This document shows positions 56,052 to 64,000 of a DNA stretch of 64,000 nt, in pieces. The stretch is from Desmodus rotundus (taxonomy: Eukaryota; Chordata; Mammalia; Chiroptera; Phyllostomidae), in assembly GCF_022682495.2 (NCBI RefSeq), contig NC_071394.1, positions 30,786,470 to 30,850,469 on the forward strand, written 5' to 3'. The position numbers and the translations under genes were made by a program. A model generated the notes under the pieces. That model was not told where the DNA came from, ran no database searches, and saw only the letters and a list, made by a program, of their open reading frames with translations. Position 1 is the first letter of the stretch, and each line of letters starts with the position of its first letter.

Positions 56052-56596
56052 GTAAGTCGAGATGGCTCTGGTAAATTACACGCACTAGGGAGCAAACACT
56101 ATGAGCATAGACTAGTAGATTTTATTACCATTTAGACAACAGTGACATTAAACAACAAAGCACTGATCAGCTTTCAGGAGAAAGGCCGATGGCTATATCT
56201 CTAGTGTTCTTATGGTCTGTGGCCCCTTAGTCTAAAGGAACTTGAATGAGGGATTATTGCTATTATAAATAATTTTCTGCCATGTGAAAAAAAAGTGTGA
56301 ACAGTTTCTCAGAATTAATGTTCTGTTATAGTCCTCAGTATTTACTTTGTCCCTTACATTATTTGGCAAATACATTTTTCTGTGACTCATTTTAACTCCT
56401 TGAGTGTTCCTGAATATCCAGGTTATATCCAATAAAGCAGTGACTCTGGAATAAATATCTCTTCTTTAAAACAGTTGGCTTCGTCAGGAAAATACACAAT
56501 TTGGTTATAACTATAGAGTCAACACAGCCAAATAAACTTCTCATATTTCTTTCTTGCTGTAATTTTCTTTTTCTCCTGTCTGTTGAACACGTCTAG
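56052..56596 (+). other. CFAP418: CFAP418 intron 3
   Basis: 545 bp, begins GTAAGT and ends GAACACGTCTAG. No repeat recognised. Confidence 0.9.
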
Positions 56597-56662
56597 CTGC
56601 AGCCCTGTGTACCTAGGTGGAAGCACTGCCCCGTGTGGTATTGGAACAAGGACGTCACAGAG
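56597..56662 (+). CDS. CFAP418: CFAP418 exon 4
   Basis: 66 bp completing Ser104 and coding residues 105-125 plus two bases of codon 126. CSPVYLGGSTAPCGIGT is conserved. The exon end reads RTSQ where I remember human NISW. The donor AG|GTAGGA sits in a 16-bp tandem duplication (56649-56680) that creates a second donor 16 bases downstream. Exon length matches human only when the first donor is used. Confidence 0.95.
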
Positions 56663-56680
56663 GTAGGACGTCAGAAAGGT
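56649..56680 (+). repeat. 16-bp tandem duplication across exon 4 splice donor
   Basis: Unit 1 AGGACGTCACAGAGGT (56649-56664) and unit 2 AGGACGTCAGAAAGGT (56665-56680) match at 14 of 16 positions. Each ends in a GGT donor-like motif. Confidence 0.88.
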
Positions 56681-58329
56681 ACTTCTTCACTAGGTTTTCC
56701 AAATGATACCCTGTTGTTAAAACATAGTTCTTATCTTGGCATCAGTCTGTTTCATAATGAGTAGTGTATTTTATTAGTCAACCCAAGAGTACTTTACGGA
56801 AACCTTTGTTATTCTTGGGCAATAGCTGTTGAAAGCTTTGATGTTGGGTGTATGTTGTTCATTGTGTGGATGCCTTTTTCTGAGCCCCACTTCAAGCGCC
56901 TGGGTCACTGTAGTTCCAGCGTGGTTTCCACAGGATACCAGGAGAGGGAGCTTCTGCTTTGCCATTTTTTCCTTTGGGCAGTGGGAGCCAGTTGGTAAGA
57001 TAGGGGCAAAGCAATGGAGCTGTGCAGCTACATAAGGTATTACCAACAATGACTTGACCACACAGTCAGCAGGAGAGGCTGCCAGTCTGCAGTACCCCCA
57101 AAGTTCCCACAGTCGCTTGATTTTACATATTTAAATAGAAATCTTCCATTCTTCATGTCCTCCCCCGCCCTTCTTACACTCACTGTCTCACTTAGTGCCT
57201 CCATCAGGTCATTTATTATGGCCATAATGCCACCTACACCAAGCCCTTATCAGCCTCATATCCTGGTACATTCCATTATCATTGTCATAATACAGGGAGA
57301 CAGACTGATTTTAAGCAAATCTTCCCATTGTCCTGATACTTCTGGTTTTATCTTTGCCAAAGCCTACTTACCTATTACATTTCTGTCTAGTTAAAACACT
57401 TTATTTTCTGTTAACTTTTTAAGGAAGAAAAGACTAAGATGTATGATCACATGTTGACCACATTTCAGGACAGATAACTATTATATTGAATAATAGAAAT
57501 GGATCTAAATGTGCTGTTGGAGCATTGTGGTGGTGCGGGAAAGAAGGGCCATAGGACCAGACGGAGGGAGTCTGGGGACGCCAGGCAGCAGACAGGCTAA
57601 TAGCAGTCTACTGGGGTGCTGCCTGCTCCACAGGTTGTAAATAAGAACAGAGAACACTTGAAGCATCATGCGGTGAGGACCGTCTGTACAAAGAGTCAGA
57701 GGCAAGACTACCCTTGGAGAAGAATACAGTCTGGTTATCTACCCTGACTTATGTGTCAACGCAGTGGGACTCGTCGAGTCGTTTCTATTTCCAAGCCAAT
57801 TATAGTTATATTTCGCAGCAGGAATCCCATATTCTGCTCTTACCTTTCCATTCAGTCTCAGACAGTATGTATCAGTGTTTATTTACAGGTGTCTTCTGAT
57901 TTTAAAAATTGTCTTTAAGACAATATATTTTGTTTTACTTCCAAAAGGTAAACATTTCATTAAGATTTTCTTTTATGTAGTATTTTTATATGTTTTTTGA
58001 TTTAGTTCTAGCATAGAAGAGTCTTGTTCCAGATAGAATATCAGTAGACAAAGGAATGGCCTGTTTTTATACAGCTTGAGGATCCTATCACATAATATTG
58101 ATCCGTAAGAATGGCAAAACCCATCAAACCCCATTCCTAACTTTGCACAGCTGCAAGAGCAGGAAACATATGCCATTTGCATATATATGCACAAGTAAAT
58201 ATTTACATTCACAGATCTTTTCTTCCTCACCCGTTACAGATACCAGTTGTCAATCACCCTTTTCATGACACAGGTCTGCCCCCACAGAAAGACAAGCACA
58301 CACCTGCTCCTGTGCACGTAAAACATGCT

Positions 58330-58475
58330 ATGTGTCACGAGTTTTACACTGTCTAGAGCACTTTTTTATATATGCATATTGGTTCCCCTGCTCCACAGGA
58401 AAAAAATAAGATGCAGACAGAGCAAGAATTTTTAACCCCATTTTATAAATGAGGAAATTGAGGCACTTGTGTTAA
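58330..58475 (-). repeat. MIR-like fragment
   Basis: Reversed MIR-type phrases: TAACCCCATTTTATAAATGAGG and AAATTGAGGCACTTG. Confidence 0.45.
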
Positions 58476-58722
58476 GCTCATCAAACACATATTAATTAAC
58501 CACCTGCTTGCTAGGTCCTAGGTTTCAGGTGAACACATCATGGTGTGCAAATAAGTGGACACTTCCCTGCACTCTGTGAGCTTTCAGTCTAGATGAGGAG
58601 AGAGACTTGAAACATATAATTTTACAAATAAGTATTTAATTTTCATAAAACATGTAATGCAAAGGGAAAGTACACTATATTATAAGCATAGATAATTGGC
58701 ACCCCACCTAATATGAAGGGTT

Positions 58723-58735
58723 AGAAAATACTTCC
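58723..58735. repeat. Left target duplication of SINE stub
   Basis: AGAAAATACTTCC is repeated exactly at 58786-58798. Confidence 0.9.
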
Positions 58736-58785
58736 CTGCCCTGGCTGGTGTAGCTCAGTAGATTGAGCACCGGCCTTCAAACCAA
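58736..58785 (+). repeat. 3'-truncated, tailless VES SINE stub
   Basis: Only the VES head is present: CCCTGGCTGGTGTAGCTCAG from 58739, then GCACCGGCCTTCAAACCAA. It stops just past the position equivalent to the tRNA anticodon region, before the B box. No A tail follows. Perfect 13-bp target duplications flank the 50-bp insert, so the truncation happened at insertion and not by later deletion. Confidence 0.85.
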
Positions 58786-58798
58786 AGAAAATACTTCC
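58786..58798. repeat. Right target duplication of SINE stub
   Basis: AGAAAATACTTCC, partner of 58723-58735. Confidence 0.9.
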
Positions 58799-60834
58799 TT
58801 AAGCAAATACCATTGAATCAGAGTCTCATATTAAAAATGAGTAGGAGTTAAGCAAAGCAAGGGGACCATTGGAACCTAGAGGGTACACCGTGTTAAAGGA
58901 CCCATGAGCTAGGAAGGAACGTTGGAGGAGCAAAGAGCAGCCAGGTGAGCTGGAGCATAGTGAGTGGGGGACAGAATGGCTCCTGACGGGGCTGGAGAGG
59001 TAGTCTAGGGACCTTTGGTGTGTGGCCCTGTAGTCCTTTAGAAAATTTTACAAAAAGTTTTCTCATATATGCAGTGGAAGCTATTGGTAGGTGATTGGTT
59101 GGTTGGTTGGTTTTTAGTAGATGGAGTCACCTAATCAGATTGTGTTTCTACAGAAAGTTATTTTTGCTGCTGAATAGCAAATGGATTGGAAGGTGGAGGG
59201 GCAGGACAGGCAGAGGACCCAGGGAGACCAGTCAGCAGGCACTGTTACAGTGGTGCAAGAAAGAGATGATAACGACAGCTGTGATCTGAGTGGTGGCAGT
59301 GGCTGTAGGGAAAAGGTGGCACATTTGAGCTATTTGGAATCTAGAATGGACAAAATTCAGTGAAATAAATAGCTAAGAGAACTTGTTAAGCATGATTCCC
59401 AAGTAATGAGCCTTGCCCAAGGTGACACAGAGTAAGTATTACAAAGCAAGTTCCTGCTCCGTTACGCTTTCTAGCAAACCAATTTGTAGAAGGCCATGTA
59501 ATGATGTAACAAGAGAGAATCTTTGCTATCTTTGCTGCTGCAGCTGCTGTTATTTTCCAGCTATCCAAACATCAGGACTCCCTGGTCCGCTGTGTAGATC
59601 TGACGAGGTCCAACGGAGAGCCACAGGGTCTGGGCAGAAGACTTTATTGGGCTGTGTACTGGGCATTCCCACCAGAAACGTTTTTAAACTAATAAAGATT
59701 CTGGACAAAGGGACGAAGCTGTTGGTGATACCTTTATATTCTATTCCTGCCACATTTTAGACGATTTATCTTTCATTGGAATCATGACTTTATTTTAGAT
59801 ATGCTCCAGTTATACATAGTTATGGAAGAGAAATAGTTGTAAGCCCTGAAAATAAGCACTGATGTACATGACCAGGGCATAAATGAAACTGAGTCTATTC
59901 TGCCTGTTTTCCATGTGTTTTATTTGTTTAATTTATGGGTAGAGTTCTGGTTGGAAGTAGTACTCAGTGGTTTTAGAGTGTAAAGATTTGAGCCTCTTAC
60001 CCAGTTGGTGGAAAGGAGAAAGAGTAGCAGCAGACAGCGTGGTGGCATTAATAAGCTATAGATAAAACCAAGGCCTTACTTCCAAGCCAAATCGAATTTT
60101 ACTCCTAATTATTTTTAGACTACTTGCAAGACTGGATTATTCCACAGACTGGTACTAATTATGATCTAACAAAGTGAATCATAACAGCAGAGTGATTTCT
60201 TAGCCGCTAGTGAGTTTTATTTTTCTCAAAGGACAGTGTTTGTAGGAAAATGTAGTAGTGTGAATAGATTTGAATAAACTACTAAATTTTAAATTAAATT
60301 AAAAAGCTGTATTTAACATTATGGTTGAGATTTTACACATACAAAACGTCAGGAAATTCAAAATTATAGTTCCCACAACAGCAATAATTCAGCCAAATTG
60401 CACATGTGTATTAAGGCATTAAAGTTAACACTCTGTGCAATCATGTAATAAACTACATATGCATAAGAAAGCAAGCTATGGCAGCTTTGGGAACCATCAT
60501 TTTGCATTTCCTGACTTGTACATTCAAAATCCAAGTTTAAATGTGTACCAAAATACCTGTGTTGAATTTCCACATGTACCAATACAACTTCATAAATTGC
60601 TGTTTAAAAGAAAATATGGAATTGCTTATTGAACTTGTATAAATTTTGCATGTTTAGTTATTGTTATGATTAATAATAATTTTTGATTAATAATAATTTT
60701 AGAAGTAGAAAGCATTCTCAAAGGAACCTTCAGGCAAAATATTTGCAATTTTGAAGTTACCATATTTGAATTTTAAGGGAAATAAGTGAAAAATATCTAA
60801 TGATGGATTTTATTTTTATTATTTTTTAATTTCA

Positions 60835-61400
60835 GAAGGATTATATCCTTACTGAAAAAAAAGTAAAAACAAACTTGAAGGATGTATAAATAGAAATGTA
60901 ATAATTTCATTCCCTCCCCTCCATTCCTGCCATTCCTGAGACAACCAGTGTGGGCTACCTAGTATATTACCTTTCACATTTTTCTCCATGTTCTTACCCT
61001 ATAAATACCTGTCTAAGAATTTTTTTGGTTGTTTTTACAAAAATTGGACCATGCTATCTATGCTACTCTGCGCCTTGCTTTTGGAATCCCTCTAGGTCGG
61101 CGGATAAATGGATTCTCTATCAGCTAATACTGCACAGTCTAAATGAGCTGCATGTTATTCCGCTTTTCCCTCTTCAGCCGGCATCTAAGTGGTATCTTGT
61201 TTTCTGCCACTTCAGCCGTCCTGCAGCAGAAATTCTTGAGACGAATGCACATATTGGTACTTTTATACGTGCAGTTGCTTCCCCAAAATGGGATTGGTAG
61301 TGAGTGCAACAGCCAGGGGTAATTTTAACTTTGAAATAGTCCCAAAGGTTAAAGCAGTTCACATACCCACCAGAAATGTCTGAGAGTACTAGTTTTTACT
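60835..61400 (-). repeat. Old LINE-1 (L1M) 3' part, minus orientation
   Basis: TTACAAAAATTGGACCATGC, CTCTGCGCCTTGCTTTTGG, GGATAAATGGATTCTCTATC and CATACCCACCAGAAATGTCTGAG are reversed L1M 3'-end phrases. The chance frame at 60950-61300 lies inside it. Confidence 0.55.
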
Positions 61401-61464
61401 AAATTAAATTGGTTAAAAATGTTTTTTGTTGTCGCTTTAAATTTTAATTATTTGTTATAGTTTA

Positions 61465-61700
61465 CCTTTTAACGAACACTATGTGCCAGGCACTGGTAGA
61501 AGCACTTTACCAGTATTAACTCATTAGGTCCTCATACTGATTCTCAGAGACGTATAAGAATTGTTAGTATCCCATTTTACATATGGGGAAACTGAGTCAG
61601 CGGGGAATTATGGGACCACAGTTGCACAGCTAGTAAATAGTGGAGTCAGTAGTTGAACCTAGGCGGTCTGTGTTGCATGTCTGCCCTCTCAACTAGGACT
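61465..61700 (-). repeat. MIR SINE, long copy
   Basis: Reversed MIR nearly full length: GAACACTATGTGCCAGGCAC, GTATTAACTCATTAGGTCC, CCCATTTTACATATGGGGAAACTG in parts, CACAGTTGCACAGCTAGTAA, GTTGAACCTAGGCGGTCTG. Confidence 0.8.
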
Positions 61701-62343
61701 CTGTAACACCTGTTTTAGCGAGATTGAATATATTTTTAAGCTTTTTCTTTATTTGTTAGTCATTTGTAAACACCCTTTGTATAGTATAAGTATTGGACCA
61801 CATGCTGAAATGTTTTCTTCCACTCTATTTTTCACTTTGTTTATGGTATCTTAAAAACTCTTTTTGGCTATCTTAAAATTCTTATTGCCTTTTAATTTTT
61901 AAATGATCAAATGCAACTATATTGATTCTAGTTTTTAAATACTTCAAACAATGGAGGTTTCTCTAAAGTAAATAACAGTTATTATACAACTCAAATTGTT
62001 TACAGCAGCAATTCAAAATATGGTTATATATTGTCACTTTACTTCTAAAGTTACTAGTTAGTACATGAGTTTGAGAATTGCTTGGCATTTGAATTCCTTA
62101 GATATTCACTAAGTACCTATTATATGCGAATTCTAATTAAAAGCATAATTCTAGCAATTCTCCCCCTTTTCCTGCATTATCAGTGTTTTGCTCTCTAAGT
62201 ATCTTTGCCATCAACATACAAACATGCCTTTATCCCTCCCTTCTTAAATAAAACATTCTCTTAACCTCACTTCCTTGACCAGATACCACTTCCATTTAAA
62301 CAGATACACCTTCCCCGAGAGGCCTTTGTAGAGCACTCTGTTT

Positions 62344-62355
62344 AAAATTGCAACC
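62344..62355. repeat. Left target duplication of VES SINE
   Basis: AAAATTGCAACC is repeated at 62593-62604. Confidence 0.8.
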
Positions 62356-62359
62356 TACA

Positions 62360-62592
62360 GCCTGGCCAGGGTGGCTCAGTGGGTTGGAGTGTCATCCCAT
62401 AACCTAAAGGTTCCAAGTTCGATTCCTGGTCAGGGCACATGCCTCAGCTGCAGGTTCAGTCCCTGGTTCAGGCACGTGTGGGAGACAACCAATCAGTGCT
62501 TCTCTCACATTGATGTTTCTCTCCCTCCCTTCCTCCTTTTCTAAAAAAGCAATGAAAAAATTTCCTCAAGTGACAATAGAAAATAAATAAAT
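62360..62592 (+). repeat. VES-type SINE with target duplication
   Basis: CCTGGCCAGGGTGGCTCAG head, AAGTTCGATTCCTGGTCAGG over the B box, CACATTGATGTTTCTCTCCC, then an (AAAT)n tail. AAAATTGCAACC duplications flank it. Confidence 0.88.
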
Positions 62593-62765
62593 AAAATTGC
62601 AACCCACTCTGTCCTAGTACTCAATTTTATTTTCCCTGTTCTACTTACTTTTTCATTTGAAGCATTTTTTACCTTCTGACATTGTGATGAGTATTGTTTT
62701 CTCATTAGAATCTAAGCTCCATGAGGACAAAATCTCACTAGCACATAGTAGACTTTCAGTAAATA

Positions 62766-62892
62766 CAGGGTGAGGCAAAAGTAAGTTTACAGTTGTTTGT
62801 GTGAAAAATAATACAATAATTAATAAATAATACAAGAATGAATTCTGTGTTTTGTGTACTCACAACTGTAAGCCTACTTTTGCTTCATCCTG
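62766..62892 (+). mobile_element. Mariner-type MITE with 31-bp inverted repeats
   Basis: The left arm (62766-62796, CAGGGTGAGGCAAAAG...) and right arm (62862-62892) are inverted copies matching at 27 of 31 positions. TA dinucleotides (62764-62765, 62893-62894) are the expected mariner target duplication. The 127-bp element has no coding capacity. Confidence 0.85.
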
Positions 62893-63410
62893 TATTTTTT
62901 AAGTGAGTGAATGAATGCATTAATGCCAACTGCTGGGGAAACAAACAAACAAGATAGTGTCCCAGCACTCAAGTAGCTAAGAGGGAGACAGATTCATTTC
63001 AATAGAAGGTGGCAACTTCTGTGATGGAGGCATCCTTGAAAATTTCAGTAAGTAAGGAAGCAACTTAAGTTGTTAATTTAAGTGAAGATCACCTCAGGCA
63101 CAATTTGAAAGCCACTGAACTAAAAGATCTACACATCCATTCTGTTTCTTTTGTATCTTTACAATATACATGTGTGCATGTATATATTGGTGTATAAGAT
63201 CTTAGTAAAATAGGTTTGTGTAGAAATTTAACCTGAAAGTTTAGATATATAATCAGTCCTTTAGTATGAAAATTTATAATCAGTTTAATCTTTACTCTTT
63301 TGTTTACTAAGTAATTTGTAATATGTGGTATATCCTATAAATAAATCACCATATTTTTATACTTAAACAAACCAGTAATCTTTAATGTTGTTTTTTTTTC
63401 ATCTGAACAG

Positions 63411-63506
63411 AGCATGTGACCATCTACGCTGCACCGCGTGTGATTTCCGGGTGGAGAGCTACGATGACTATATGTGGGACAGATCGTGCGATTATATGTT
63501 TTTCAG
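63411..63506 (+). CDS. CFAP418: CFAP418 exon 5
   Basis: 96 bp completing Arg126 and coding residues 127-157, plus two bases of codon 158. It opens the conserved C-terminal domain (RMP, retinal maintenance protein family). The segment has [12 protein letters not shown] with a Cys133-x2-Cys136 pair, SYDDYMWD (142-149) and SCDYMFF (151-157). The acceptor is CTGAACAG|AGC and the donor TTTCAG|GTATGC. The rest of the domain is beyond the window. Confidence 0.95.
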
Positions 63507-64000
63507 GTATGCTTCTAAAGAGTTTCACTGTGGAAAATGCACCAATTGTAACTTTTACTTTACTTTTAGTAATTTTATTTTACTATAATGTCTCTTGATG
63601 GACTTGGCCAGATTGTATGGCTTCTACCTCCTCAATATTTCTCTCACCCATCTCCTTTTTCCTTCTGTTTGCCATCAGCCTGGGTCAGGACATGCTACTT
63701 CTGGACTAGTGTATTGAGCCTTCTCACCGACTTTTCTGCTTGCAGTCTTTCTGACTCTTCTTTCAGACCACCTTTCCCTTGCTGAGAACTAAAGCATAAA
63801 AGAGCAAACCATTCTCCTACCCGAAATCTTTCTGCTTACAGAATCATGTCAAAATTCCTTAGTATGGCACCCAAGGCCCTCCGCGATCCAGCCCCTGTCC
63901 ATCATCCAGCTTTGTCTTAGCTTCACGAGAGATGAGTTACATCACATTACTCAGTACTCCCACTCCCCACGACTTTGTGCAAGCTTTCCCATTTTATCTG
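63507..64000 (+). other. CFAP418: CFAP418 intron 5, left part
   Basis: Starts GTATGC and runs off the right edge. From about 63610 it resembles an old L2-type LINE 3' region (GGCACCCAAGGCCCTCCGCG, CCAGCCCCTGTCC near 63868-63900). The identification is tentative. Confidence 0.6.

Larger units (their letters stand above)
56663..63410 (+). other. CFAP418: CFAP418 intron 4
   Basis: 6748 bp, begins GTAGGA and ends TTTTTTCATCTGAACAG. It contains a tailless SINE stub, a VES SINE, L1M and MIR pieces and a mariner MITE, listed separately. The stretches 56700-58300 and 58800-60830 show nothing else I can name. Confidence 0.9.
48370..64000 (+). other. CFAP418: CFAP418 (C8orf37) gene, 5' part; exons 1-5 present
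   Basis: Five coding exons are joined by introns of 4627, 2744, 545 and 6748 bp. The last phase is open at the right, so at least one more exon lies beyond 64000. The human protein has 207 residues and, from memory, six coding exons; about 157 residues are encoded here. CFAP418 acts at the base of the photoreceptor connecting cilium and in ciliated cells. Human loss-of-function variants cause cone-rod dystrophy, retinitis pigmentosa and a Bardet-Biedl type ciliopathy. All five exons are open with consensus splice sites, so the gene looks functional as far as it can be seen. Confidence 0.95.

Noticed and set aside
1..64000. CRISPR arrays, prokaryotic operons, phage or toxin systems
   Set aside because: Spliced exons, SINEs, LINEs and Pol III genes show a mammalian nuclear locus. 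No spaced repeats or operons are present.

Overview
The window is nuclear DNA of a mammal, most probably a bat. It contains spliced exons with consensus GT/AG borders, old mammal-wide repeats (MIR, MLT1, MER5A, MER20, Tigger, L1M), and repeated copies of a tRNA-derived SINE that opens with CCCTGGCTGGTGTGGCTCAG. That SINE matches the VES family of bats. The species cannot be named from sequence alone.

Only two host genes can be supported. One is a tRNA-Ser(AGA) gene at 47775-47856 (+). The other is the 5' part of CFAP418 (C8orf37, a cilium and photoreceptor protein) on the + strand. Its CDS exons are 48370-48527, 53155-53242, 55987-56051, 56597-56662 and 63411-63506. All splice phases agree and give an open frame of 157 codons plus 2 nt; the last coding exon lies beyond the right edge. 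From memory, the same tRNA lies just upstream of CFAP418 on human chromosome 8, so the pair looks like conserved synteny. The CFAP418 promoter is CpG-rich and holds an NRF1-like site, GC boxes and a good RFX X-box.

Layout: 1-47,300 is intergenic and mostly retrotransposon debris. It contains several L1/HAL1-like elements that carry ORF1 but lack most of ORF2 (about 6.5-8.6 kb +, 22.6-24.8 kb +, 33.7-35.8 kb -, 43.3-46.2 kb -), older L1 3' ends, and a 792-bp hAT element with a transposase remnant and 8-bp target duplications. It also contains a Tigger internal-deletion element, several LTR fragments, four VES SINEs (three more VES copies lie in CFAP418 introns) and many MIR fragments. From 47.4 to 48.5 kb comes the promoter block with the tRNA gene. 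From 48.37 kb to the end is CFAP418, whose introns hold more VES, MIR, MER5A and L1 remnants, a mariner MITE and an unusual 3'-truncated SINE stub.

I found no novel multigene system. The most interesting items are local: the tailless SINE stub with perfect target duplication, a second copy of the CFAP418 promoter core about 0.9 kb upstream, a duplicated splice-donor motif at exon 4, a 71-bp direct repeat pair 804 bp apart, and the recurrence of ORF2-deleted LINEs. Repeat family names come from recognition of remembered consensus features and were not checked against a library; borders are approximate unless target duplications are given.
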